From: Succinispira mobilis DSM 6222
GTDB lineage: Bacteria > Bacillota > Negativicutes > Acidaminococcales > Succinispiraceae
Assembly (NCBI RefSeq): GCF_000384135.1
Contig: NZ_KB913028.1
Span: forward strand, 833,351 to 897,350
Direction of reading: 5' to 3'
DNA: 64,000 nucleotides
In this document: in pieces, positions 28,904 through 36,825 of the stretch
Layout: the number at the start of each line of letters is the position of its first letter
Numbering within the stretch: the first letter of the stretch is position 1
Notes under the pieces: generated by a model
Database searches by the model: none
Seen by the model: the letters and a program-made list of their open reading frames with translations, nothing else
Told to the model about the DNA's origin: nothing
Position numbers and translations under genes: made by a program

Positions 28904-30037
28904 ATGCAAATTTTTAAAGAGAATAAACGCAACATTCTTATCTTAGTGGCAATTTTACTAGTAATAGGAATTGGGTATCGAATTTATGACAACATTCAAA
29001 CAAATCGGCAACGTGCTAATAAAATTTCTAGTGGGCAAACTTTAGCTGTGCAAACAGAAATAGTTAAAAAAGGAAGTATTTTGCCAATCTTAAAATTTTC
29101 TGGGAGCCTAGAACCAATTTGGCAGGCGGATATCTCATCCAAAGTTGCTAGTAGGATTGATAAAATTTTAGTTTATGAAGGCGATCAAGTTGCTAGTGGA
29201 CAAATTTTGATAAAACTTGATGCTTCCGAGTTTGTTGCTCAAGTAGAACAAGCTCGCGGTACAGTATATGAATCGCAGGCTAGTTTAGAGCAAGCTCAAA
29301 CAGATTTGTTGAGAGCGGAGCAACTGTTGCAAAATGGAGCAGTATCTAAACAAGAGCGAGATACTGCTAATTATAAAAAAAATATGGCTATAGGCAAACT
29401 AGAATCTGTGCGTGGTAATTTAGGTGCTTTGCAAATCAAATTGGATAATACAGTAATTACTGCCCCACGTAGCGGAGTTATTGCTAAAAAATACGTTCAA
29501 GAGGGCACTTTTGCAAATATTAGTATGCCAATTATTAATTTGGCAGATACTACAAGTTTGTTGGCAAAAATAAACATTGGCGAAGCAGAAATTGTAAATG
29601 TGCATTTAGGGCAAGAAGCGGTGTTGAAAATAAATGCTTATGGGGAACGTGAATTTATTGGCAAGGTTACACGAATTTCACCAGTTGCTAGTTTACCAGC
29701 ACGTAGTTTCAGTGCGGAAATAACTATTGATAATAGTAAAAATGAACTAAAGGCAGGAATGTTTGCGAATGCCTTTATTACTACTAAGTTGCGCGAAAAT
29801 GTTGTAGTTATTCCTCAAAGTGCGATAGTTATGAGGGAAGATCAACAAACCGTATATGTGGTTAACAAAGACAATGTGTTAGAACAAAAGCTAATTAAAG
29901 CTGGTTATACTGGTGAGGGTAAAATTGAGGTGTTAGCTGGGATTAATGAAGGGGATACGATTGTTGTAGCTGGACAAAACAAGTTGCATGAGGGTGTAAA
30001 GGTGCGCTTAGATAAAAAAGAGGACGGCAAGGTGTAG
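28904..30037 (+). CDS. RND efflux periplasmic adaptor subunit (AcrA/MexA type)
   Basis: A membrane anchor at residues 9-27 is followed by the membrane-fusion plan: lipoyl/barrel-sandwich halves (IDKILVYEGDQVASGQILIKLD and TVITAPRSGVIAKKYVQEG) flanking a coiled coil rich in Glu and Gln, then beta-barrel and membrane-proximal domains. It links the inner-membrane pump encoded 3 bases downstream to an outer-membrane channel. An RND adaptor implies an outer membrane. No TolC-type gene is present in the window. There is no lipobox cysteine, so it appears anchored by the N-terminal helix. Confidence 0.93.
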   Translation: MQIFKENKRNILILVAILLVIGIGYRIYDNIQTNRQRANKISSGQTLAVQTEIVKKGSILPILKFSGSLEPIWQADISSKVASRIDKILVYEGDQVASGQILIKLDASEFVAQVEQARGTVYESQASLEQAQTDLLRAEQLLQNGAVSKQERDTANYKKNMAIGKLESVRGNLGALQIKLDNTVITAPRSGVIAKKYVQEGTFANISMPIINLADTTSLLAKINIGEAEIVNVHLGQEAVLKINAYGEREFIGKVTRISPVASLPARSFSAEITIDNSKNELKAGMFANAFITTKLRENVVVIPQSAIVMREDQQTVYVVNKDNVLEQKLIKAGYTGEGKIEVLAGINEGDTIVVAGQNKLHEGVKVRLDKKEDGKV

Positions 30038-30040
30038 AAG

Positions 30041-33000
30041 ATGATAAAGGTATTTATTAAGCGACCAGTTTTTACGACAATGTTTATCATGCTATTAGTG
30101 GTGTTTGGGATAAATTCTTATCCGAAAATCGGTGTAGACTTATCTCCTGATGTGGAGTTGCCTTTTGTAAATGTGACAGTTACTTATACTGGCGCATCTC
30201 CAGAAGAAATGGAAACCTTGATTACTAAGCCGATCGAATCTGCAGTAAGTTCTGTGGCCGGGATTAAAAATATTTCCTCCATGGCACGCGAAGGATTTTC
30301 TCAAACGATTATTGAATTTGAATTAGGCATAGATCCGCGACAAGCCTCAAGCGAAGTCCGCGAAAAAGTGGCTGGTGTGAGAAAAAGATTGCCGGATGAA
30401 GTAGATGAACCAGTTGTACAACGGCAAGATATTTCGGCACAGGCAATTTTAATGTTTACTTTTTCATCGGATATTCGGGATCGAGGTACTATTCGCAAGA
30501 TTGTAGAAGATGTGGTCCAAGAGCAAGTTCAAAGAGTGGATGGTGTATCAGAAGCCAGTATTATTGGGGCTAGCGCTCGTGAGATTCGCTTGTTGGTAAA
30601 TCCTAGAAAATTAGAGGCTTATAAGATTAGCTATCAAAATTTACTGAGCATTGCTAATACTGAAAACGTGAATACACCTGGCGGTAAAGTAGATGAAAAG
30701 GGTAGAGAATTAACGGTTAGAACTATTGGTAAATATAAAAACGTTGAAGATATCAAAAATATTGTAGTAGCTAATTATGATGGTAAGTTAGTACGCATGG
30801 GTGATGTAGTTGAAGTAGATGATGGTTGGGAAAGAGAAACTACTTATGCACGTGTAAATGGTCAACCTAGTGTGATGATGACCGTGCGGAAACAATCAGG
30901 CACAAATACAGTAGATGTTTCTGAAAGAGTTATGCAAGAAGTAGCTAAAATATCAGAGCGGGAGTTACCTAAAGATATAAAAGTCGAAATAATTCGAGAG
31001 CAGTCAAAATATATTCGTGACAATGTGGATGATGTATGGAATGCAATTTTATTTGGTGGATTTTTAGCAGTTTTAATTACTTATCTTTTTTTAGGCGATT
31101 TTAAGGCTACTGTTATTGGGGCTTTAGCAATACCTAGTTCCATTATTTCTACTTTTTTCTTAATGAAGTACATGAATTTTAGTTTAAACAATATGTCTTT
31201 GATGGCCTTGAGTTTGGCCGTAGGTATTTTGATTGATGATGCTATTGTATTGATTGAAAACATTTTTCGTCACTTAAGAATGGGCAAAGATAAATTCACG
31301 GCGGCCTATGAAGCCACTAAGGAAATTTCTCTAGCTATGTTAGCGACGACAATGTCACTGTTAGCAGTTTTTGTGCCGATAGGTAGTATGGGAGAGACGA
31401 TAGGTCAATTTTTTAAACAATTTGGCTTGACGGTTGCTTTCTCAGTAGCGATATCAACCTTAGTAGCATTTACTTTAACGCCGATGTTGGCAGCACATTG
31501 GTTAGAAAGCAAGAAATATACCTTGGCAAGGCCGCGAATTGTGGACAAAGTGATTACTTATTTTGAACAGGGTTTCCAAGAATTTTTAGGTGCTTATGTG
31601 CAAATTTTAAATTGGTGTTTGCAAAGGCCGAAAAAAATAATTTTAATAGCTACCTTGTCGTTGTTATTTAATTTTGCGTTAACACCATTTTTGGGGAAAG
31701 AATTACAACCGACCTATGATTCGGGCGAATTTAGTGTTAATATAAAGGCTCCGCCAGGGACGTCTTTAGAAAAAATGAAAGAGCTTACAGCACCAATAGA
31801 AAAGCAAATTTTGACTATTCCAGAAGTAAAACTTGCAGGACTTTGGATTGGTGGTGGCAGAAGACCTGTTTATGAAGGTAGTTTTAATGTTAAGCTGGTA
31901 GAAACTACTGAAAGACAGCGAAGCATGATGCAAATTATGGATGAACTGCGGATGCAACTTAGAAAAAATACTGATTTGAAAATTTCGGTAGTATCTAATC
32001 AAGGTGGAGGACGTGGTGATTCACGACCAGTTCAAATTGGCTTGCGAGGATCTGAATTAGAAAAACTTAATGAATATGCTTTGATTTTGGTCAATGAATT
32101 AAAAAGTATTCCAGGAACTTCTGATGTTGATGTATCTAGTGCAGATAGTGAACCTGAAATAGCTATTAAGTTAGATAAACAACGGAGTGCTGATGCGGGA
32201 ATTAATAATTCACAGGTGGGCGAGGTCGTCCAAACTGCGTTTTTAGGTAAGACAACTAAAAATAAATTTACAATAGGTGATAGTGACTATAATATTAGGT
32301 TACTTTTAACTGAAAAAAGTCGTTTAAATATCAACGATGTAGCTAATTTGCGAATATCTTCAAGCAAAGGTGATTTTGTACGGCTAGGGGATATAGCGGA
32401 AGTGAAAATGTCTTCAGGACCAACGCAGATTGATCGTGAAGGGCGACAACGCCAAGTTATTGTCTATGCTAATACTGTGGGGGTATCACCAGGTGAGGTA
32501 ATAGAGAAAGTTGATAAAGAGATTATGCCAAAACTAAATATGCCTTTAGGCTATAAATATGCCTTTATTGGGCAAGCAGAAACTATGCAAAGGGCATTTG
32601 TTGAAGTTATAAAAGCTCTAGTTTTGGCAGTTATTATTATTTATATGGTTTTAGCAGCTCAATTTGAAAGCTTTATCCATCCACTAGTAATAATGGTTTC
32701 TTTGCCGTTTGCGATAATTGGGGCAATACTAGGCTTGTTGCTTTCTGGACAAACCTTGAATATGATTTCGACTATTGGCTTTGTAATGTTGATGGGTTTA
32801 GTTACCAAAAATGCGATTTTATTGGTTGATTATACTAATCAAGCCCGCGAAGAGGGCAAGAGTATTAAAGAAGCATTGGTTGAAGCGGGCTCGTTGAGAC
32901 TACGTCCAATTTTAATGACCACTTTATCCACAATTTTAGGAATGCTACCCATAGCCTTGGGAATTGGGGCTGGGGCAGAATTGCGGCAATCTATGGGCGT

Positions 33001-33094
33001 GGTATTAGTGGGCGGTTTAATTACTTCAACAATGTTAACCTTAATTGTGGTGCCGTTAGTATATTTAGTAATAGCAGAGTGGCGGAAAAACTAA
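30041..33094 (+). CDS. RND efflux pump inner-membrane transporter (AcrB/HAE1 type)
   Basis: The 1017-residue protein has the duplicated RND layout of 12 membrane helices and two large periplasmic loops. The N-terminal motif FIKRPVFTTMF, the helix-4 proton-relay region LSLAVGILIDDAIVLIENI with paired aspartates, and the helix-10/11 region LVTKNAILLVDY are visible. It would export drugs, lipids or metabolites with the adaptor just upstream. The substrate is not predictable. Its stop is 22 bases before the larE start, so read-through into the lar genes is likely. Confidence 0.95.
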   Translation: MIKVFIKRPVFTTMFIMLLVVFGINSYPKIGVDLSPDVELPFVNVTVTYTGASPEEMETLITKPIESAVSSVAGIKNISSMAREGFSQTIIEFELGIDPRQASSEVREKVAGVRKRLPDEVDEPVVQRQDISAQAILMFTFSSDIRDRGTIRKIVEDVVQEQVQRVDGVSEASIIGASAREIRLLVNPRKLEAYKISYQNLLSIANTENVNTPGGKVDEKGRELTVRTIGKYKNVEDIKNIVVANYDGKLVRMGDVVEVDDGWERETTYARVNGQPSVMMTVRKQSGTNTVDVSERVMQEVAKISERELPKDIKVEIIREQSKYIRDNVDDVWNAILFGGFLAVLITYLFLGDFKATVIGALAIPSSIISTFFLMKYMNFSLNNMSLMALSLAVGILIDDAIVLIENIFRHLRMGKDKFTAAYEATKEISLAMLATTMSLLAVFVPIGSMGETIGQFFKQFGLTVAFSVAISTLVAFTLTPMLAAHWLESKKYTLARPRIVDKVITYFEQGFQEFLGAYVQILNWCLQRPKKIILIATLSLLFNFALTPFLGKELQPTYDSGEFSVNIKAPPGTSLEKMKELTAPIEKQILTIPEVKLAGLWIGGGRRPVYEGSFNVKLVETTERQRSMMQIMDELRMQLRKNTDLKISVVSNQGGGRGDSRPVQIGLRGSELEKLNEYALILVNELKSIPGTSDVDVSSADSEPEIAIKLDKQRSADAGINNSQVGEVVQTAFLGKTTKNKFTIGDSDYNIRLLLTEKSRLNINDVANLRISSSKGDFVRLGDIAEVKMSSGPTQIDREGRQRQVIVYANTVGVSPGEVIEKVDKEIMPKLNMPLGYKYAFIGQAETMQRAFVEVIKALVLAVIIIYMVLAAQFESFIHPLVIMVSLPFAIIGAILGLLLSGQTLNMISTIGFVMLMGLVTKNAILLVDYTNQAREEGKSIKEALVEAGSLRLRPILMTTLSTILGMLPIALGIGAGAELRQSMGVVLVGGLITSTMLTLIVVPLVYLVIAEWRKN

Positions 33095-33116
33095 TTCAGA
33101 AAAAGCGAGGGTGAAA

Positions 33117-33932
33117 ATGGAGTTAAAAACTAAATTAGAAAAACTTAAGACTGTTTTAGCGGAATATACAAATTTAGTGGTAATGTTTTCTGGAGGAATT
33201 GACAGTAGCCTGCTATTATATGTTTGTCAAAAATTTTTCCCAGATAAATTAAGGGCGATTACAATCTTGTCGGCCACCTTAAGTGCCGAAGAAAGAATAC
33301 GCATTGAGCAAATCGCCTCTGAAATTGGTGTGGAACACCACTATTTAGTTAGCAGAGAATTAGAAAATAGAGAGTTTGCGCTTAATGATGCGAAACGCTG
33401 TTATTATTGCAAAAAAATTCGTCTTGAACAATTACAACAATGGGTTAAAAATTTCCCCAATACTATTTTTTTAGATGGTTCTAATACCGATGATTTGCAA
33501 GATTATCGTCCTGGGATGTTAGCAGTACAAGAATTCCCGGGTTTGTTAATTAGTCCTTTTTTATTAGCTGGTTTTGACAAGCAAGACATTCGCCAGCTAG
33601 CGAAACAAATGGGGATTAAATACTGGGATTTGCCTAGTTCAGCTTGTCTGGCCTCTCGTTTAGCTTATGGCTTGGAAATAACAGTGGAAAGACTTCGGCA
33701 GGTGGAACAAATAGAAAAGTATTTGGCAACAGTACTTACAGGTGCTATTAGAGTGCGACACCATGGTGATTTGGCCAGAATTGAATTAAATCCAGAAAAT
33801 TTTTCCAGCGCACTAGAAGAAAATTTGCGCAAGCAAATTGTTAAATATTGTAAAGAAGCGGGTTTTAGTTACGTTACGCTAGATTTACAAGGCTATCAGT
33901 TGGGCAGTATGAATAGAGTTATTGAGAGGTAG
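33117..33932 (+). CDS. larE: LarE, ATP-dependent sulfur transferase for nickel-pincer cofactor (three-cysteine form)
   Basis: LarE inserts sulfur into the pyridinium bis-carboxylate precursor of the nickel-pincer nucleotide. The PP-loop SGGIDSS is at residues 25-31. Cysteines C95 and C98 (RCYYCKK) and C177 (SSACLASRL) are present. C177 is at the position of the sacrificial cysteine of the Lactiplantibacillus enzyme. The added CxxC pair fits the Fe-S type that is reported to bind a [4Fe-4S] cluster and act catalytically (inference). GCGAGGGTG fits ATG 33117 rather than GTG 33111. larB and larC follow. Confidence 0.92.
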   Translation: MELKTKLEKLKTVLAEYTNLVVMFSGGIDSSLLLYVCQKFFPDKLRAITILSATLSAEERIRIEQIASEIGVEHHYLVSRELENREFALNDAKRCYYCKKIRLEQLQQWVKNFPNTIFLDGSNTDDLQDYRPGMLAVQEFPGLLISPFLLAGFDKQDIRQLAKQMGIKYWDLPSSACLASRLAYGLEITVERLRQVEQIEKYLATVLTGAIRVRHHGDLARIELNPENFSSALEENLRKQIVKYCKEAGFSYVTLDLQGYQLGSMNRVIER

Positions 33933-33937
33933 AGAAA

Positions 33938-34687
33938 TTGGATGACAAAATTAAGGAACTTTTATTAGCTTATAAAGCGCAAGCAATAAGTACGAGTGCT
34001 GTGGTACAGGAAATCAAAAACTTGACTTGTGGTGATTTGGGATTTGCCAATATCGATTACAATCGGGCCTCTAGACAGGGATTTCCTGAGGTTGTATATT
34101 GCGAAGGTAAAACTTCTGAACAGATTGCTCTAATAATGGAAAAATTAAGTCTAATTAGTAAGAATATTTTAGGTACAAGAGCTACCCGTGATAATTATCT
34201 CCAAGTGTTAAAGAAAGTACCGCATGCTAAATTTAATGAAGTGGCTCGTACGATAACAGTTGAAGAACAAATAGTTATAAAAAGACCTGAAAAAAAGATT
34301 TTAGTTATTAGTGCGGGTACTAGTGATATGCCTATTGCAGAAGAAGCTGTAATTACAGCGGAGATAATGGGCAATAAAGTTGAAAGGTTATATGATGTCG
34401 GTGTAGCAGGAATTCAGCGCTTATTAGGGCGGTTAGATAAATTAAATGAAGCTAATGTTTTAATTGTAGTGGCTGGAATGGAGGGGGCCTTAGCCAGTGT
34501 TGTGGGTGGTTTAGTGAATAAACCGGTAATTGCCGTACCTACTAGTGTGGGTTATGGGGCAAACTTTCAAGGGTTGTCTGCACTTTTAGGAATGTTAAAT
34601 AGCTGTTCAGCGGGAGTTGCAGTAGTTAATATTGACAATGGCTTTGGCGCAGGTCGTTTGGCAAGCATCATTAATAATCTTGAGTAG
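33938..34687 (+). CDS. larB: LarB, nickel-pincer cofactor biosynthesis carboxylase
   Basis: LarB carboxylates and hydrolyses nicotinic acid adenine dinucleotide, the first step to the nickel-pincer nucleotide. The 249-residue protein ends in an AIR-carboxylase (PurE)-like domain: ISAGTSDMPIAEEAVITAE, GVAGIQRLLGR, VVAGMEGALASVVGGL and PTSVGYGANFQGL. The start is TTG 33938, five bases after larE, with GAGAGGTAGAG upstream. Order larE-larB-larC suggests one transcript. Confidence 0.93.
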   Translation: MDDKIKELLLAYKAQAISTSAVVQEIKNLTCGDLGFANIDYNRASRQGFPEVVYCEGKTSEQIALIMEKLSLISKNILGTRATRDNYLQVLKKVPHAKFNEVARTITVEEQIVIKRPEKKILVISAGTSDMPIAEEAVITAEIMGNKVERLYDVGVAGIQRLLGRLDKLNEANVLIVVAGMEGALASVVGGLVNKPVIAVPTSVGYGANFQGLSALLGMLNSCSAGVAVVNIDNGFGAGRLASIINNLE

Positions 34688-34697
34688 GGGGAGTGTA

Positions 34698-36002
34698 ATG
34701 CGGGTATTATTTTTAGATACATTTAGTGGAATTAGCGGAAATATGTTACTAGGTTTATTAATAGATTTAGGGGCAGATCAACAATATATTTTGTCAGAAC
34801 TAAATAAGCTTAATATTGGTGAATACAAAATTATTATTGAGCGTGTTAATAAATTAGGAATAGATAGTACTTATGTAGACGTACAGTGCAAAGAGTTTGA
34901 TGAACAGCATAGCCATGAACATGGATTAGTTGGTACATTAATTCATAAACTGCAAAATATATTGGGAAAACCTACAACAGGTCATGTGCATAGTCATGGT
35001 GGTGTAACGCATAGTCATGGGCCAGAGGCACAACGTAATTTAGACAGTATTATGGAGATTATTAATAATTCTGAATTAGCCGCAACTATAAAATTTCAGG
35101 CAGAAAAGGTTTTTACTGAATTGGCAAAAGCTGAAGCTAAGGTGCATGGGAAAAGTATCCAAGAGGTTCATTTTCACGAAGTAGGTGCAGTGGATACTAT
35201 TATTGATATTGTGGGTTGCTTGTTAGCTTTGGAAAATCTTAAAGTAGAAAAGATCATGGCAAATCGTTTACAAACAGGACGGGGCTTTGTAAAATGTGCA
35301 CATGGGTTAATGCCGATTCCTGCACCTGCTACAGCGGAGCTGATTAAGAATATCCCTAATTATGCGGGTGAAATAGATAAAGAATTAGTAACACCTACTG
35401 GTGCTGCGTTGCTAAAAGTTCTGGTTACTGAATATCAGCCAGATGTTGCTAGCTTGGAATGGGAAAGAATTGGGTATGGTGCGGGGACTTGGGATTTGTC
35501 AATTCCTAATGTGGTAAGGGGTTATTTAGGTGAAAAATCAATGTTGCAAGAAAGTGCTTTACCCACAGTTGGAGATTTGCTAGTAATACAAACCAATATT
35601 GATGATATGAATCCGGAATATTATGAGTATATACTAAATAAATTGCTGGAAAATGGGTGTCAAGATGTTTGGTTGACAGCCATAATAATGAAAAAAAATC
35701 GTCCGGCTAATGTTTTGAACATTCTTTGTCAACAGAACTTATTTGATAAAATTGTAGCGATTGTTTTACGTGAAACTACTAGTATTGGCTTACGTTATTA
35801 TCCTGTGCAAAGAGTTGTAGCGGAGCGAGAAATCCAGGCAGTTGTTCTAAAATCAGGAAGTGTCGTAGCTGTAAAATGTGCATACTTTCAAGGCGAGCTA
35901 ATAAATAGAGCTCCCGAGTATGAAAGTTGCTTAGAGGTAGCTAAAAGAGAAAGTCGTCCTTTAAAGGATATTTATCAAGAAGCGCTGGAATGTTTAAAAT
36001 AA
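34698..36002 (+). CDS. larC: LarC, nickel insertion protein for the nickel-pincer cofactor
   Basis: LarC inserts nickel into the pincer nucleotide in a CTP-dependent reaction. The 434-residue protein begins MRVLFLDTFSGISGNMLLG and has a histidine-rich segment (HSHEHG, GHVHSHGG, THSHGPE, about residues 72-112) suited to nickel binding, followed by EVHFHEVGAVDTIID. The frame opens at 34632, but GGGGGAG at 34687-34693 and family N termini fix ATG 34698. In Lactiplantibacillus larC is split and joined by frameshifting; here one continuous frame encodes the full protein. A LarA racemase gene is not adjacent. Confidence 0.93.
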   Translation: MRVLFLDTFSGISGNMLLGLLIDLGADQQYILSELNKLNIGEYKIIIERVNKLGIDSTYVDVQCKEFDEQHSHEHGLVGTLIHKLQNILGKPTTGHVHSHGGVTHSHGPEAQRNLDSIMEIINNSELAATIKFQAEKVFTELAKAEAKVHGKSIQEVHFHEVGAVDTIIDIVGCLLALENLKVEKIMANRLQTGRGFVKCAHGLMPIPAPATAELIKNIPNYAGEIDKELVTPTGAALLKVLVTEYQPDVASLEWERIGYGAGTWDLSIPNVVRGYLGEKSMLQESALPTVGDLLVIQTNIDDMNPEYYEYILNKLLENGCQDVWLTAIIMKKNRPANVLNILCQQNLFDKIVAIVLRETTSIGLRYYPVQRVVAEREIQAVVLKSGSVVAVKCAYFQGELINRAPEYESCLEVAKRESRPLKDIYQEALECLK

Positions 36003-36109
36003 TACTGCAAAAAAAATTTCTAAGGTGTATAATTTAAGTAAGCTTAAATATAGCAAGCCAAGAGAGTTGTATATTTATTGATATTAAAATAAAGTTGGGA
36101 GGGATAGTT

Positions 36110-36538
36110 ATGTTCCGGAAAATTTTAGTACCTGTTGATGGTTCGGATTGTTCATGGAAAGGGTTGGCTTATGCAGAAGAAATTGCTGAAAAGTTTTCTA
36201 GTCAGTTACTTGTTTTAAACGTAGAGCAAGTATACAATGCTAATTTATTAGCATTGCCAATGGACAATGTTTATATGGATCAAATGCTATCAGAAAATGG
36301 CGAGAATTTAATTCTTAAAAATGCACAAGAGAAAATTGAAAAATACACAGGAAAAGTACAGTTCATCTCTGAAAAAGGCCATCCCGCTGAACAAATTTTA
36401 ATTGTGGCGGCAAAAATGCAGTGTGATTTGATAGTTATAGGTAGTAGGGGTTTAAGTGGAATTGCAGAATTTTTGTTGGGAAGTGTTAGTACTAGAATTT
36501 CAGAATACTCACAAATTCCAGTTTTAATTGTGAAATAA
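36110..36538 (+). CDS. Universal stress protein, UspA family
   Basis: The 142-residue protein begins MFRKILVPVDGSDCSWKGLAYA and ends with the ATP-binding pattern VIGSRGLSGIAEFLLGSVSTRISEYSQIPVLIVK (G-2x-G-9x-G-S/T type). Such proteins bind ATP and respond to stress, with varied partners. GGGAGGG upstream fits ATG 36110, not the earlier TTG 36095. It is separated from larC by 107 bases with a TATAAT at 36028 that could be part of a promoter, and is followed by its own terminator. Confidence 0.92.
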   Translation: MFRKILVPVDGSDCSWKGLAYAEEIAEKFSSQLLVLNVEQVYNANLLALPMDNVYMDQMLSENGENLILKNAQEKIEKYTGKVQFISEKGHPAEQILIVAAKMQCDLIVIGSRGLSGIAEFLLGSVSTRISEYSQIPVLIVK

Positions 36539-36569
36539 AAATTTTATATAAAGCTTATAGATAATAGAG

Positions 36570-36608
36570 TTAGAATTACTAAAGCAATTTGGTAATTCTA
36601 ATTTTTTT
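36570..36608 (+). terminator. Terminator after the UspA gene
   Basis: TTAGAATTAC (36570-36579) pairs perfectly with GTAATTCTAA (36592-36601), followed by seven T residues. Confidence 0.9.
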
Positions 36609-36636
36609 GTCTAGAAATAATAAATATTTAAAGGAT

Positions 36637-36652
36637 TGGCACATGCCTTGCA
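36637..36652 (+). promoter_or_regulatory. Sigma-54 type promoter upstream of RNase J
   Basis: TGGCAC (36637-36642), five bases, then TTGCA (36648-36652) reproduces the -24/-12 sigma-54 consensus exactly. It lies in the gap between the UspA terminator and the RNase J gene, on the coding strand. The predicted start is near 36663. No sigma-54 activator gene or obvious enhancer site is seen in the window. Confidence 0.6.
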
Positions 36653-36676
36653 TTAATTCTGCCTAACAGGTATAAT
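36648..36676 (+). promoter_or_regulatory. Overlapping sigma-A type promoter for RNase J
   Basis: TTGCAT (36648-36653) and a perfect TATAAT (36671-36676) are 17 bases apart. The -35 box is the same TTGCA that forms the -12 element of the sigma-54 site, so the two holoenzymes could compete for this stretch. Confidence 0.68.
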
Positions 36677-36689
36677 TACAATAGAAGAA

Positions 36690-36752
36690 ATGAGCGGGGT
36701 ATCATTATTTTTGAAGATGGTTACATGGAACGTCTTTATGTAACTTTTATTT
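36690..36752 (+). promoter_or_regulatory. RNase J leader: short ORF overlapping a hairpin
   Basis: A 17-codon frame (36690-36743) starts with ATG and ends with TAA within the right arm of a hairpin. The hairpin pairs GTTACAT (36720-36726) with ATGTAAC (36738-36744) and is followed by a T-rich run. The ribosome binding site for the short frame is weak. It could be an attenuator or an mRNA-decay control element; this is inference. Confidence 0.35.
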
Positions 36753-36825
36753 TGTTTAGTGACTATTATATTTTGTTCTTTTTTCATATAAAAAAATATT
36801 TATATATAAAATGGAGGGTTATTCG

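Noticed and set aside
34632-34697. Upstream start of larC inside larB
   Set aside because: A ribosome binding site directly before ATG 34698 and the typical MRVLFLDTFSGISGNM start fix the shorter form.
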